A DNA stretch of 64,000 nt from Desulfosporosinus nitroreducens (GCF_023897015.1 NZ_JAMHFY010000002.1:1-64000); one strand, 5' to 3'; shown: positions 54,327-64,000, numbered from the stretch's first letter. Numbers and translations: made by a program. Notes: generated by a model from the sequence alone, not told the origin.

Positions 54327-54941
54327 ATGTACCCGGATTTATCTCAACGACAAACGAATATTTTGGAATTTATTAAAGAGGAAATACGTAAAAAGGGATA
54401 TCCGCCTGCCGTTAGGGAAATCGGCGAAGCTGTTGGGTTGTTATCAAGTTCTACTGTGCATGGCCACCTTCAGACCTTGGAGGACAAAGGCTACATCCGA
54501 CGCGATCCCACAAAACCAAGAGCGATCGAAATTTTAGACAGTTCCAGTGAAGCTCTAGAAATGAAGAAAGTTGTCCAGGTCCCAATTGTCGGCCATGTAA
54601 CTGCCGGCCAGCCTATTTTGGCTGTTGAAAACATCGAAGGAACCTTTCCCCTTTCTGCTGATTTTGTACGCCATGACAACATTTTCATGCTTCGCGTGCA
54701 GGGAGAAAGCATGATAGGAGCAGGAATATTAGATGGAGATTACATTATCGTTCGTCAACAAAGTGATGCCCGAAATGGCGAAATTGTTGTCGCCCTCATT
54801 GGAGATGAGGCGACGGTTAAACGGTTCTTTAAAGAAAGAACGCTTATTCGACTTCAGCCTGAAAATCCATCAATGGAACCGATCTACTCTCAGGATGTTT
54901 CAATCTTAGGTAAGGTCGTCGGGGTTTTCCGTACTCTCTAA
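54327..54941 (+). CDS. lexA: LexA repressor
   Basis: 204 residues. Winged HTH in the first 70 ([20 protein letters not shown]), self-cleavage site Ala93-Gly94 (HVTAGQP), catalytic Ser128 (GESMIG) and Lys165 (ATVKRFF). It represses the SOS regulon and its own gene through the box at 54258. ATG 54327 lies 11 bases after GGGGGTG. Confidence 0.95.
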   Translation: MYPDLSQRQTNILEFIKEEIRKKGYPPAVREIGEAVGLLSSSTVHGHLQTLEDKGYIRRDPTKPRAIEILDSSSEALEMKKVVQVPIVGHVTAGQPILAVENIEGTFPLSADFVRHDNIFMLRVQGESMIGAGILDGDYIIVRQQSDARNGEIVVALIGDEATVKRFFKERTLIRLQPENPSMEPIYSQDVSILGKVVGVFRTL

Positions 54942-55048
54942 TGATGTGAAGTCTCTTAATTACAAAGATATGCACTATGAGAATGAGTTAACATTGATAC
55001 TGTTAACTTACGAAAAAAAACTACGCATACATTAGAGGAGGTCTTTTC

Positions 55049-55195
55049 ATGGCTATTAGTAATGAGGATTTATATAAGCTGGTTAGTAAACTTCCTGAAG
55101 AAGCAAAGCAATCAGCCTATGATTTCTTAGAGTTCTTGACCGCACGTTATACTCGGCCCGATTGGGACGAAATTGAAAATCGCCAATCCTGGTGA
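55049..55195 (+). CDS. Small DUF2281-like protein (48 aa)
   Basis: ATG 55049 follows GAGGAGG. The product has the pattern LYKLVSKLPEEAKQSAYDFL, FLTARY and a C-terminal tryptophan, like DUF2281-type small helical proteins, some of which are antitoxin-like. No toxin gene is next to it. It lies downstream of lexA on the same strand and ends before a strong terminator. Confidence 0.65.
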   Translation: MAISNEDLYKLVSKLPEEAKQSAYDFLEFLTARYTRPDWDEIENRQSW

Positions 55196-55265
55196 TGTCC
55201 GCAGAGGCGAGAAGGAATCTTCCAGAAAGTAAATAACGCTAAGTTAAGCTTCCTAACTAAATATA

Positions 55266-55301
55266 AAAAAGACCGGCTTTCAAATGAAAACCGGTCTTTT
55301 T
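55266..55301. terminator. Terminator between lexA side and ddl
   Basis: AAAAAGACCGGCTTT and ACCGGTCTTTTT pair around a short loop with T runs on both strands; shared by convergent transcripts. Confidence 0.9.
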
Positions 55302-55350
55302 GCTTGCATATCTTAGGAATATTTTATCTTGAGAGTATTTGAAGAGCAGA

Positions 55351-56454
55351 TCAGGTTCGTGAGATTTTGCAGTTTTGTCTGTCCTGAAAACGCTCCAACC
55401 CTAATGCGATCAAACGGTCAATCAATTCAGAATAAGGAATCCCTGTTGCTTCCCAAAGCTTAGGGTACATTGATATTTCCGTAAATCCAGGTAAGGTATT
55501 TATCTCATTAAGAAATATTTCGTTTTGAGGAGTCACAAAAAAGTCAACTCGACCTAAGCCATTTGCTTCGACAGCACGGAAAGCTTCAATAGCCATACTC
55601 TGCAAGCTTTTAATGACTAAATCATCCAGATTCGCCGGAATCATAAGACTGGACCCAATATTAGAATACTTGGCTTCATAAGTATAAAACTCATGTGCAG
55701 GCAAGACTTCACCAGGAAGAGATGCTATTGGTGCGTCATTTCCTAAAACTGAGACTTCAATTTCCTGCCCAATGATCGTCTCTTCTACAACAATTTTTCG
55801 ATCAAAGATGGCTGCTGTTTTTAAGGCATCCATCAACTCTTCGCGGTGATGTGCTTTCGAGATACCCACGCTGGACCCTAGATTGGCAGGTTTCACAAAG
55901 CATGGATAGCCTATCTTCTCTTCAATCTTATTAAGACATAGTTCAGGGCCGTCAAGGAATTCTGATCTAAGGAGAGTAACATAGCGTGCCAAGGGTAGGT
56001 TTTTTTCCAGAAAGACTGCTTTCATCCGATCTTTGTCCATACCAAGGGAGGACCCTAATACTCCAGATCCTACATAAGGGACATTGGCCATCTCAAGTAA
56101 TCCCTGGAGAGTTCCATCCTCGCCGTAGGGTCCATGAAGAACCGGAAAAATAAGATCAAATTTCCCCTGGTTTGGAAGTGGCCTGCCATCAATGGTCATA
56201 AAATGCGGTTTGGTAGGATCAATGACTAAAGTCACCTGGATCCCCTCAGTTATCGCAGGAAACCCATTCTTAATAATTTCTTCCGGCAAAACTCCCCAAA
56301 ACCATTGCCCCTGTTTATTGATGCCAATTGTTTCTACACTGTAACGGTTTCTGTCTATCGCTTTGTAAATCGACTGAGCTGAGTTCAATGAAACCTCATG
56401 TTCACCTGAGCGACCGCCAAACAGAAGAACCACACTTTGTTTGTGATCATCCAC
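55351..56454 (-). CDS. ddl: D-alanine--D-alanine ligase
   Basis: 367 residues, ATP-grasp: VVLLFGGRSGEHEVSLNSA at the start, PVLHGPYGEDGTLQGLLEM, PCFVKPANLGSSVGISK, EVSVLGND and FLNEINTLPGFTEISMYPKL. Makes the D-Ala-D-Ala dipeptide for peptidoglycan. Length and the GLGRVDFF block fit the DdlA-type. GTG 56454 follows GAGAGGGTGGGG. Next to dacA-like, M23 and signal peptidase genes. Confidence 0.95.
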   Translation of the reverse strand: MDDHKQSVVLLFGGRSGEHEVSLNSAQSIYKAIDRNRYSVETIGINKQGQWFWGVLPEEIIKNGFPAITEGIQVTLVIDPTKPHFMTIDGRPLPNQGKFDLIFPVLHGPYGEDGTLQGLLEMANVPYVGSGVLGSSLGMDKDRMKAVFLEKNLPLARYVTLLRSEFLDGPELCLNKIEEKIGYPCFVKPANLGSSVGISKAHHREELMDALKTAAIFDRKIVVEETIIGQEIEVSVLGNDAPIASLPGEVLPAHEFYTYEAKYSNIGSSLMIPANLDDLVIKSLQSMAIEAFRAVEANGLGRVDFFVTPQNEIFLNEINTLPGFTEISMYPKLWEATGIPYSELIDRLIALGLERFQDRQNCKISRT

Positions 56455-56581
56455 AATGCCCCACCCTCTCTAATAAGTAATTAATAGTTAATTAAGTATG
56501 TGCTCAACAACCTATATAGACCCCGATATTAAACAGGGAAAATCGGTTTAAGAAGCAACTATAAAAGTATATGCTTGAAAA

Positions 56582-56612
56582 AGAAAAAAGCTCCCGCCTA
56601 ACGGGCAAGAGC
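56582..56612 (-). terminator. Terminator of lepB
   Basis: On the minus strand AGCTC-TTGCCCG-TTAG-GCGGGAGCT is followed by TTTTTTC, overlapping the last codons of the gene. Confidence 0.7.
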
Positions 56613-57143
56613 TCCTATTTCATCTAAAGGCCAATAACGGAAAAGAGTTCTTCCTGTAATATTTTCAACAGGCAGGAATCCCCATTCTCTTGAATCAGCA
56701 CTGTTGTTACGATTATCCCCCATCACAAATACAGAATCGTTGGGAACAACGATCGGACCAAAATCGTTGTTGGGTTTTTCTAACAGATAAGGTTCGTTAA
56801 GACGTTGATCATTTAAGTAAGTGATCTTGTTGCGTATTTCTACTTTATCCCCTGCTAAGCCGACAACTCTTTTAATATAGTCATCAGTGGCATGAGCACT
56901 CGGTGGCGGATGAAAAACTATAATATCTCCATGGTTAATATGATCAAATCGTTTGAAGAAAAACTTGTCTACAATGACCCGGTCTTCCAGCTGTATTGTT
57001 GGGAGCATTGAACCTGTCGGGATTTTTCGTGCTTCAATCACATAGGTGCGTAATACCCAGGAAAGCGCGAAAGCAATGAGTACTATTTCTACGAGTTCTA
57101 TAAAAAAACGTAATGAACTTTTCGGCTTCTCCGAACTTTCCAT
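56598..57143 (-). CDS. lepB: Type I signal peptidase
   Basis: 181 residues: one N-terminal membrane helix, catalytic serine in KIPTGSMLPTI, catalytic lysine in DDYIKRVVGLAGDKVE, and the C-terminal box VMGDNRNNSADSREWG. Removes signal peptides of secreted proteins at the outer face of the membrane. ATG 57143 follows AGAGGTGCAC. Confidence 0.95.
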   Translation of the reverse strand: MESSEKPKSSLRFFIELVEIVLIAFALSWVLRTYVIEARKIPTGSMLPTIQLEDRVIVDKFFFKRFDHINHGDIIVFHPPPSAHATDDYIKRVVGLAGDKVEIRNKITYLNDQRLNEPYLLEKPNNDFGPIVVPNDSVFVMGDNRNNSADSREWGFLPVENITGRTLFRYWPLDEIGALAR

Positions 57144-57205
57144 AGTGCACCTCTTTCTACTCTACATATTAACATAGATTTTTCGATGTTTAAATGGAAG
57201 ATTTA

Positions 57206-58471
57206 TTAGCTCAGAAGTCCTTGTTGCCATAAATTCAGGGCTGCTAAGATGTTGCCCATCTGTATATATGTGCAGGATATTCCCCCTTGTTGATAGACAA
57301 CATAGGGTTCTCGCAGAGGTCCGTCTGCGGAGAATTCACTGGTTGAACCCTGAATAAACGTTCCTCCAGCCATAATGATTTCATCTTCATAACCAGGCAT
57401 TCCCGAAGGAATAGGCAATACATGAGAATCAATCGGCGACCCTTTCTGTAAGCCCTGACAAAAAGCGATCATCTTTTCCCGAGATCCAAGTTTGACGGCT
57501 TGAATAAGGTCCGTTCTCACCGTTTCTGGTTGAGGATGCACTTCAAATCCTAAAGCCCGCCAAAATGCCGCAGAAAAAACAGCACCTTTTATGGATTCAG
57601 AAACGGTTAAGGGGCTAAAGAACAATCCTTGATAAAATAAGCGTTGCCATTCCAAGGTTGCACCCATGTACCCTCCTACTCCCGGAGCCGTCAACCGTTG
57701 AGCGCTTAGTTCAACTAAATCTGAGCGTCCGGCCACGTATCCACCAGTAGGGGCCAAACTCCCGCCCAGATTTTTAATCAGTGATCCTGCCATTAAATCT
57801 ATTCCGATATCACCGGGTTCTTGAGTCTCTACTAATTCTCCATAGCAGTTATCTACAAAAATGATCAGCTGGGGAAAGTGTTTTCTGACAAAGTCTACGA
57901 GTTCTTTCAACTGAGATATCATCAGAGCATCCCTCCACGCATATCCGCGTGAACGCTGAACCAACAGCATTCGAGTCCTCGTTGTTATCTTCTCGCTAAT
58001 TAGCGCATATTGCAATTTGCCATGGGAATCCAAGGGAACAGTATCATGAAACACTCCGAAATCCCTGAGGCTCCCTTGTCCTTCTCCTCTAAGCCCAATT
58101 ACTTCTTCTAATGTATCATAAGGGGTTCCGCTAACGGAAAGAACATGATCCCCAGGTCGCAGTACACCAAATAAGGCCGAAGCAATTGCATGGGTTCCTG
58201 AAACAAACTGACCTCGGACAAGTGCTGCTTCCGCACCTAAAATACGCGCAACAACACGATCAAGAACTTCTCGTCCCGAATCCCCCAAGCCGTACCCCGT
58301 CGTTCCTTGTAAATGATAAGTAGCCACTCGTTCCTCTTGAAAAGCGTTTAAAACTTTTTCGTGGTTCTTTTGAGCTATTTCTTGTAATGCAGGTAATTGA
58401 CCAAAGAGTGCTTTTTCTGCCTCATCTACCGCATTGCTAATAATCTTTGGCCATTTAGGATTCGAATACAA
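57206..58471 (-). CDS. Methionine gamma-lyase family protein (aluminium-resistance type PLP enzyme)
   Basis: 421 residues, fold type I PLP enzyme. Blocks: ATYHLQGTTGYGLGDSGREV, VRGQFVSGTHAIASALFGVL, VDNCYGE, and SLIKNLGGSLAPTGGYVAG with the PLP lysine. The family (PF06838) is common next to hflX in Firmicutes; true substrate uncertain. TTG 58471 after AGGAGG gives LYSNPKWPKI at the N-terminus as in homologs; upstream in-frame codons to 58573 come from a short tandem repeat and are not coding. Confidence 0.88.
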   Translation of the reverse strand: MYSNPKWPKIISNAVDEAEKALFGQLPALQEIAQKNHEKVLNAFQEERVATYHLQGTTGYGLGDSGREVLDRVVARILGAEAALVRGQFVSGTHAIASALFGVLRPGDHVLSVSGTPYDTLEEVIGLRGEGQGSLRDFGVFHDTVPLDSHGKLQYALISEKITTRTRMLLVQRSRGYAWRDALMISQLKELVDFVRKHFPQLIIFVDNCYGELVETQEPGDIGIDLMAGSLIKNLGGSLAPTGGYVAGRSDLVELSAQRLTAPGVGGYMGATLEWQRLFYQGLFFSPLTVSESIKGAVFSAAFWRALGFEVHPQPETVRTDLIQAVKLGSREKMIAFCQGLQKGSPIDSHVLPIPSGMPGYEDEIIMAGGTFIQGSTSEFSADGPLREPYVVYQQGGISCTYIQMGNILAALNLWQQGLLS

Positions 58472-58513
58472 ACAATTTCCTCCTAATATAGAAAACTTGG
58501 TTGACGCCCACGA

Positions 58514-58573
58514 AGACACTGTCTTCGCACGTATTAGCATTCTTGCAGACACTGTCTTCGCACGGGTTAGCAT
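58514..58573. repeat. Two 27-bp direct repeats with 33-bp period
   Basis: AGACACTGTCTTCGCACG and a further TTAGCAT occur twice (58514-58540 and 58547-58573) with two changes. Each copy contains the palindromic GAAGACACTGTCTTC-like core. They lie between hflX and the PLP enzyme gene, in the leader of the latter. CCTTAGCTCA/TGAGCTAAGG at 58609-58632 is a further hairpin. Confidence 0.75.
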
Positions 58574-58610
58574 AGCGGAGAAGCCTGCGAAGGCGGCCTC
58601 CTCTGTTGCC

Positions 58611-60245
58611 TTAGCTCAATAATGAGCTAAGGACCTTCCATACCGGCTTTAGAGAATCCCTGCGTATAAGGGATATCTTGATTGGATAAGGAAGATATTC
58701 AGCTAACTGATCCAGATCATCTTCAACCGTAACTTGGTCAACCTTATTTAACAAAGTAATCATTGGCTTATCCGCGCATTCCAGCTGATTTAGCACCTCT
58801 CGAACAGTTTCAGCGTGCTGAACCGCTTGCGGATGGCTTGCATCGACAACATGAATCAAAACATCTGCTTGTTTAACTTCTTCCAATGTCGCAATAAAGG
58901 CTCGCAGAAGTTGAGTCGGTAATTTCCGAATAAACCCAACCGTATCGCTCAAGAGAATTTCTAAAGAAGAGTCTATTTTAATACTGCGTACAATCGGGTC
59001 TAAGGTAGCAAATAGTTTGTTCTCTCCAACTGGTAAGTCTGACCGGCTGCCCGCTTGTTCCATGGCCATTTTCATGAACGTGGTTTTTCCGGTATTAGTG
59101 TACCCTACTAAAGCAACTATGGGCATACCGCTTTTCGTTCTTTGGCGACGTTGAACATCTCGGTGCTGCAACACTAGTTTTAATTCTTTTTCCAACTGGT
59201 TTATGCGATCTCGCATTCTTCTGCGATCTAACTCTAATTTAGTTTCACCAGGGCCCCGCGATCCTACTCCCGCACCTAAACGCGAGAGAGCTTGTCCCTG
59301 TCCAGTCAAAAATGGCAAAAGATGTTTAAGTTGAGCCAATTCGACTTGAAGTTTACCCTCTCGAGATTGAGCTCTCTGAGCAAAGATGTCTAGAATTAAT
59401 CCGGTTCGATCTAACACTTTTAGCCCAGTCTCCATCTCCAAGGTTCGCGACTGTGTTGGAGACAGTTCATCATCACAGATCAAAACATTGGCTTCAGTTT
59501 CCTGCAAACGATGAATTAGTTCTTCAAGTTTACCACTTCCAAAATAACTGCGTGCTTGACCGTAACGCCGTAGCTGGACCATTTGGCCTACCACATCTAC
59601 TCCTGCAGTACGGGCTAGTTCTCGTAATTCTTTCAAATCTTCATTGGTTTCTTGTTCACTGTCTTCCAGAGCGATTAAGAACGCAAGTTCTTTAACTTTT
59701 TGTGACGTTTCTATCTTAGTACTGCTTCCTGATCCAATCTTTGAAAGGTCAGCAAGAGCATCATTATAGTCAAACTTATGCCAGTTTTGGGGAGTTAGGT
59801 TAACAATATAAGGGTCGTTCTCCTCTGTCCGGAAGGCAATTTGAATTCCAGTAAAATCCCCCTCAAGAGCTCCGACGGATGCCATGCTCTCGAGTCTAAG
59901 CGATTCCAAGGCGCTATGATCTAAGGGACTCAGCTTAAAGTTCCCATTAGGATGTGTATGGATGCACCGCAGATGTTTTCCGATTGACCTGCCTTTAATA
60001 GGCGGGAGCGTTACTGTAGCATGACGCCCTACCGCTGCAGCCAACAGGATACCGGCACGTGAGAGATAGATGGCTATTTCTCGATTCCAAAGTTGAGTTA
60101 GGCGTATGAGCTCTTTAAGAATTTCAGGATGGATTAGTTCAGAACGTTCAGTCTTAATGTCCGCAAGTTTCTTAAGTTCTTGTAACTGACTTGCCCGAAT
60201 ACCGGACAAGTCTCCCGAAATATCCATATCCATATTCATATTCAC
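58611..60245 (-). CDS. hflX: GTPase HflX
   Basis: 544 residues, longer than most HflX because of an N-terminal extension of about 190 residues (start MNMNMDMDISGDLSG). The core is standard: VGQMVQLRRYGQARSYFGSG, GAGVGSRGPGETKLELDRRR, G1 ALVGYTNTGKTT, G3 DTVGFIRKLP, G4 NKVD. HflX splits stalled or idle 70S ribosomes in stress. GTG 60245 follows ACGAGGTAGTCT. The extension contains HTHPNGNFKLSP, a JAB-like block also seen in clostridial HflX proteins. Confidence 0.93.
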   Translation of the reverse strand: MNMNMDMDISGDLSGIRASQLQELKKLADIKTERSELIHPEILKELIRLTQLWNREIAIYLSRAGILLAAAVGRHATVTLPPIKGRSIGKHLRCIHTHPNGNFKLSPLDHSALESLRLESMASVGALEGDFTGIQIAFRTEENDPYIVNLTPQNWHKFDYNDALADLSKIGSGSSTKIETSQKVKELAFLIALEDSEQETNEDLKELRELARTAGVDVVGQMVQLRRYGQARSYFGSGKLEELIHRLQETEANVLICDDELSPTQSRTLEMETGLKVLDRTGLILDIFAQRAQSREGKLQVELAQLKHLLPFLTGQGQALSRLGAGVGSRGPGETKLELDRRRMRDRINQLEKELKLVLQHRDVQRRQRTKSGMPIVALVGYTNTGKTTFMKMAMEQAGSRSDLPVGENKLFATLDPIVRSIKIDSSLEILLSDTVGFIRKLPTQLLRAFIATLEEVKQADVLIHVVDASHPQAVQHAETVREVLNQLECADKPMITLLNKVDQVTVEDDLDQLAEYLPYPIKISLIRRDSLKPVWKVLSSLLS

Positions 60246-60382
60246 AGACTACCTCGTATTCTTAGTGTTAAAGTGCTTTTAAATTAGCACTCAATTGATC
60301 GCGTAGTTTTTTAGAAAACTTAACTATCGCCAAGGATGGCCGAATTTCCCTGATAAAAAACATCCTATAACTTTAGATGATC

Positions 60383-61372
60383 TCAGAGATTTTCCAAGTT
60401 AATATCGACGGGCAAAATCTGGATGAGTTCTTCTCGGCTGGAACTTGGCTTTTGAAACAAGCGAACAGCCTGTTTTCGCACAGTTTTTTCTACGAGATTT
60501 CGTACAAGGCGAGCATTTCCAGCATAGCGGTGAGAACTTAACAAGATTTGAAGATGGAAACGGAGGGTATCTTCAGCATCTGTTGTTAACTCATATTGCC
60601 GCGTTTTAAACATCAGTTTTCCGATAGCCAACAATTCATCGATAGTATAGTCCGGAAAATCAATATGTATGGGGAAGCGTGACCTAAGTCCTGGATTAGT
60701 TTGTAAAAACCAGTCCATTTCTTGACTATAGCCGGCTAAGATTAACACAAGATTATCTTTATTGTCCTCCATCGCCTTAACCAAAGCATCAATAGCTTCT
60801 TTTCCAAAATCCTTTTCTCCCCCACGGGCTAAGGAATAAGCTTCATCTATAAATAGGACACCACCTAAGGCTTTCTTAAGTTGCTCTCGAGTCTTTTGAG
60901 CGGTATGTCCAATATATTCACCAACCAGATCCGCACGTTCACACTCGATTATATGTCCTTTTTGCAGAACTCCCATTTCTTTAAACAGTCGCCCGATCAA
61001 ACGTGCCACTGTCGTCTTGCCCGTTCCGGGATTCCCTTTGAAAATCATATGGAGTACAAGGGGTTCAGCAATAAGTCTTTCATGAGTTCTTCGTTTTTGG
61101 ATTTCTACAAAGGCTTGTAAATCTCGTATGAGACGTTTTACAATGATTAATCCAATGTAAGACTCTAACTCATTCAGAATTTCAGCGACTTTATCTTTAT
61201 CTTTGTCTTTATCCCGGTCCTTCTCAATGGAAGAAGGATTACTTTTACGCGCTCGTCCAATCCCCGCCATATCTGCTACTGGAGTATGTATTTGTTCGGT
61301 CTTGGGGGGCAAGGGAGTGTGAATAACCGGCGGCATTTGGTTGTCCGGACCAAACATTATTCTAATTGTCAT
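60383..61372 (-). CDS. AAA ATPase of the CbxX/SpoVK family
   Basis: 329 residues. Walker A FKGNPGTGKTTVARL, Walker B GGVLFIDEAYSLARG, sensor and arginine-finger region NPGLRSRFPIHIDFPDY. SpoVK-like proteins are needed in spore maturation in Bacillus. Before the AAA domain there is a low-complexity DKDKDKDK stretch from a six-base repeat (about 61196-61220). ATG 61372 is chosen; a GTG at 61384 overlaps the GGGAGG site. Confidence 0.9.
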   Translation of the reverse strand: MTIRIMFGPDNQMPPVIHTPLPPKTEQIHTPVADMAGIGRARKSNPSSIEKDRDKDKDKDKVAEILNELESYIGLIIVKRLIRDLQAFVEIQKRRTHERLIAEPLVLHMIFKGNPGTGKTTVARLIGRLFKEMGVLQKGHIIECERADLVGEYIGHTAQKTREQLKKALGGVLFIDEAYSLARGGEKDFGKEAIDALVKAMEDNKDNLVLILAGYSQEMDWFLQTNPGLRSRFPIHIDFPDYTIDELLAIGKLMFKTRQYELTTDAEDTLRFHLQILLSSHRYAGNARLVRNLVEKTVRKQAVRLFQKPSSSREELIQILPVDINLENL

Positions 61373-61445
61373 AAGTACAGGCACCTCCCATCCTTACTAC
61401 TATACGCAAGTAAAGATGAAAGGTGTCCAGTTAAACCTATTGTTA

Positions 61446-63269
61446 TTATTTCCCTGTTAAGCTCTTTGCATAACGTACACGAGCTGTGTGATCTAAAAAT
61501 TTCTTACGAAGTCGGACGCTTTTAGGGGTGATTTCAACCAACTCATCGTCGTTAATAAACTCTAACGATTGCTCCAAGGATAATTCTCTGGGTTTATCAA
61601 GACGTAAAGCTTCGTCGGCTGAACTTGTACGCATATTTGTGAGTTGCTTTTTCTTACAAACATTTACTTCAATATCTTGCTCACGTTTATTTTCCCCAAC
61701 AATCATGCCTGCATATACATGCAGACCCGGGTCCACAAATAATGTGCCTCGTTCTTGAGCTGAATAAAGGCCGTAAGCGTTTGTTTCGCCCTCTTCAAAG
61801 GCAATCAGCGCTCCGCGATTTCGTCCTGGAATATCCCCCTTATAGGGTTCATAACCCAAGAACATATGGCTCATCATTCCTTCTCCGCGTGTTTGAGATA
61901 AAAACTCTCCCCGGAAGCCAATCAGGCCTCGAGCTGGAATCTTAAATTCGACACGCATTTGTGTTTCCGAGAGGTTCGTCATATTCGCCATTTCAGCCTT
62001 ACGCTTCCCTAGGAGTTCCATAATAGCGCCTAACGTACTTTCGTGGAGGTCACAAATTAAAAATTCCATAGGTTCGCATTTAACGCCGTCAATCATCTTA
62101 TAAATTACTTCAGGTTTTGACACTTGAAGTTCGTACCCTTCGCGACGCATGTTTTCAATTAATATTGAGAGGTGAAGTTCTCCCCTGCCAGAAACCTGAA
62201 AACTATCGGCAGAGTCAGTCTCTTCAACTCGTAAGCTGACGTTGGTCTCTACCTCTTTCCAGAGACGCTCACGTATCTTTCGTGAGGTTACAAAATGTCC
62301 TTCTCGTCCAGCAAAGGGGCTGTTATTAACCATGAAATTCATGGACAAAGTTGGTTCGTCCACTTCAATGGTCGGTAATGCTTCCGGGCTCAATGCACAC
62401 GCGACAGTTTCCCCAATATTGGCACTGGTCAAGCCGGTAAGCGCTACGATTTCTCCGGCCGAGGCCTCAGGAACGACTTCACGCTTTAAGCCGTCATAAA
62501 TCATAACTTTACCTATTTTTGTACGTTCAAAACTTTCATCTCTTTTGATTAAGGTTACATTTTCATTTTGATGAATTGTCCCGCGAACGATTCGGCCAAC
62601 AACAATTTTTCCTACATAATCGTCATAGTCCAGCGTGGTAACCAGCATTTGGAACGGCGCTTCAAGATCAACAACCGGTGCAGGAATGTTTTCTATGATG
62701 ACATTAAACAGAGGGACTAAAGAGTCTGCCAAAGCATCATGTTCAAGTCCGGCTATTCCTGTCCGGGCGGAGGCATAGACGACTGGAAAATCTAATTGCT
62801 CATCATCTGCTCCGAGCTCAATAAAGAGATCTAAGACTTCGTCCACCACTTCGGCAGGGCGAGCATCAGGGCGGTCTATTTTATTAATAACTACAATCGG
62901 AACAAGCTTAAGTTCTAAAGCCTTTCGTAAAACAAAGCGTGTTTGAGGCATCGGTCCTTCAAAGGAATCAACAATGAGGAGTACCCCATTCACCATTTGT
63001 AATACGCGTTCGACTTCTCCACCGAAGTCGGCATGTCCCGGCGTGTCAATAATATTGATCTTTGTTCCTTGCCAGTGGATAGCAGTGTTTTTGGATAAAA
63101 TAGTAATTCCACGTTCACGTTCTAAATCATTGGAATCCATAACGCGCTCAATTACTTGTTGATTTGCTCGGAAGGTTCCACTTTGTCTTAACATAGCATC
63201 AACAAGCGTGGTTTTCCCATGATCTACGTGAGCGATAATTGCAATGTTTCTTAAATTTTGAGTTTCCAT
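61446..63269 (-). CDS. typA: Ribosome-associated GTPase TypA/BipA
   Basis: 607 residues: G1 [16 protein letters not shown]2 ERGITI, G3 [13 protein letters not shown]4 NKIDRPDA; domains II, III and V and the TypA-specific C-terminal domain ([20 protein letters not shown]). Translational GTPase for stress and ribosome assembly. ATG 63269 begins [12 protein letters not shown] as in homologs; the open frame extends 13 codons upstream without support. Confidence 0.95.
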   Translation of the reverse strand: METQNLRNIAIIAHVDHGKTTLVDAMLRQSGTFRANQQVIERVMDSNDLERERGITILSKNTAIHWQGTKINIIDTPGHADFGGEVERVLQMVNGVLLIVDSFEGPMPQTRFVLRKALELKLVPIVVINKIDRPDARPAEVVDEVLDLFIELGADDEQLDFPVVYASARTGIAGLEHDALADSLVPLFNVIIENIPAPVVDLEAPFQMLVTTLDYDDYVGKIVVGRIVRGTIHQNENVTLIKRDESFERTKIGKVMIYDGLKREVVPEASAGEIVALTGLTSANIGETVACALSPEALPTIEVDEPTLSMNFMVNNSPFAGREGHFVTSRKIRERLWKEVETNVSLRVEETDSADSFQVSGRGELHLSILIENMRREGYELQVSKPEVIYKMIDGVKCEPMEFLICDLHESTLGAIMELLGKRKAEMANMTNLSETQMRVEFKIPARGLIGFRGEFLSQTRGEGMMSHMFLGYEPYKGDIPGRNRGALIAFEEGETNAYGLYSAQERGTLFVDPGLHVYAGMIVGENKREQDIEVNVCKKKQLTNMRTSSADEALRLDKPRELSLEQSLEFINDDELVEITPKSVRLRKKFLDHTARVRYAKSLTGK

Positions 63270-63350
63270 AGTTGGGCTGAATTCCTTTCTTTCACTAAAT
63301 AAAAACATATCACTTTAAGATATCACAGTTGAGTACTGAATTCAAGCATA

Positions 63351-63387
63351 AAGAACTAAGTTCGGCAAAAAACCGAACTTAGTTCTT
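63351..63387. terminator. Perfect terminator between hfq and typA
   Basis: AAGAACTAAGTTCGG and CCGAACTTAGTTCTT, 15 pairs, seven-base loop. Confidence 0.85.
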
Positions 63388-63435
63388 CATGCTTTCGGGA
63401 TTGTCTGTATTTAATAAGTATTACCTATTAATTCA

Positions 63436-63696
63436 TTAAATTCCTTTAACCGTACTTGATTCTCCTGCACTTGCTGCAGCTAAGTTAATTGGGCGAATAG
63501 GCATTACGGTTGAAATAGCATGTTTATAAACCATTTGTTGCCTGCCTTCAAACTCGATGACAACTGTGAAGTTATCAAACCCTTTGATAAGTCCCTTAAG
63601 TTGAAACCCGTTAACCAAGTAAATGGTCACAGGAAGGTTTTCCTTGCGTACTTGATTTAAAAAGGTATCTTGTAAATTGATGGGCGATTTATTCAT
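63436..63696 (-). CDS. hfq: RNA chaperone Hfq
   Basis: 86 residues. Sm1 region [40 protein letters not shown], and the Sm2 YKHAIST motif. Hexameric chaperone for small RNAs; the short C-terminus is typical of Firmicutes. ATG 63696 follows GGTGATGGAGGAAAATG. It is 37 bases from the miaA gene, the classical miaA-hfq order. Confidence 0.95.
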   Translation of the reverse strand: MNKSPINLQDTFLNQVRKENLPVTIYLVNGFQLKGLIKGFDNFTVVIEFEGRQQMVYKHAISTVMPIRPINLAAASAGESSTVKGI

Positions 63697-63733
63697 TCAT
63701 TTTCCTCCATCACCTTATTTTTCTACTTCTAAT

Positions 63734-64000
63734 CTATTTTACACGAGATTGACAAGCTCTGCAAGCTTGAACCACGGACTCCAGTATTACGTTAAGATCA
63801 ACTTCAATATCATACCAACTGATTCTAGGATCTCGACGAAACCAAGTTAGCTGTCGTTTAGCAAAATGACGTGTGTCTCTCTGGAGTAAACGGAGCATTT
63901 CTGGTTGTGTCACAAGTCCCTTTAAGTACCAAATCGCGTGTCGATAACCAATACTTTGCAAAGGCTTTAAGGTTATTGAATAACCTTCCCTCATAAGACT
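63734..64000 (-). CDS. miaA: tRNA dimethylallyltransferase, C-terminal part
   Basis: Runs off the right edge. The visible 88 residues contain the MiaA C-terminal signature LKPLQSIGYRHAIWYLKG, then RDTRHFAKRQLTWFRRDPRI. MiaA adds the isopentenyl group to A37 of tRNAs reading UNN codons. The ATG at 63994 is internal. Confidence 0.93.
   Translation of the reverse strand, partial: SLMREGYSITLKPLQSIGYRHAIWYLKGLVTQPEMLRLLQRDTRHFAKRQLTWFRRDPRISWYDIEVDLNVILESVVQACRACQSRVK

Overview
The window looks like the chromosome of an anaerobic, spore-forming Firmicute of the Desulfosporosinus/Desulfitobacterium type (Peptococcaceae sensu lato). This is inferred from corrinoid-dependent quaternary-amine demethylation genes, a long Tat-exported molybdopterin oxidoreductase operon, selenocysteine-type genes, an unusual load of BCCT transporters and two-component systems, and a typical clostridial housekeeping end (lexA, ddl, lepB, hflX, spoVK-like, typA, hfq, miaA). 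No rRNA, tRNA, CRISPR array or intact insertion sequence was seen.

Layout. (1) 1-1.5 kb: a VanZ-like gene, a histidine-kinase remnant and a 44-bp perfect-type hairpin. (2) 1.56-9.6 kb: a betaine-type catabolic island. A PAS/AAA+/Fis sigma-54 activator precedes an almost perfect -24/-12 promoter that drives an MttB-superfamily methyltransferase without pyrrolysine, a CaiT-like BCCT carrier, a corrinoid protein (frameshifted here), a methylcorrinoid:tetrahydrofolate methyltransferase, a tiny Cys protein and a second, canonical sodium-type BCCT carrier. Together they would import a quaternary amine, move a methyl group to cobalamin and then to tetrahydrofolate. (3) 9.6-28 kb: an accessory region rich in debris: an integrase end, CWB2, RHS/DNRLRE, relaxase, Uma2 and serine-recombinase remnants, an OatA-like acyltransferase with a decayed second copy, a TetR/methyltransferase pair with a clear operator-promoter, a type I toxin (Hol_Tox) with probable antisense RNA, two copies of a large palindromic repeat, and a DUF3102 gene of which a piece has been copied 2 kb away starting exactly at a palindrome. 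(4) 28.6-32.8 kb: a selenium cluster. selD begins upstream of an in-frame UGA (Sec at the catalytic position) and a TDT-family membrane protein also reads through an in-frame UGA; both UGAs are followed by a hairpin at the same distance. A LysR regulator, a CGGC protein and a small protein lie with them. (5) 32.8-34.9 kb: FetAB-like exporter and a ChrB-N protein. (6) 35.2-46.1 kb: a respiratory island: a broken two-component system, a TatA, a PhnD-type lipoprotein, sensor kinase and response regulator, then a TtrB/TtrC/TtrA- or SrdBCA-like oxidoreductase operon. (7) 46.1-52 kb: sparsely coding with fragments, an epimerase, a YiiX-like hydrolase, DUF2000, a truncated PspA. (8) 52-64 kb: conserved core genes, mostly on the minus strand, with LexA on the plus strand behind its own SOS box.

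Single-base indels interrupt at least three otherwise intact genes (corrinoid protein, histidine kinase, response regulator); whether these are true mutations or assembly errors cannot be decided from the sequence alone.
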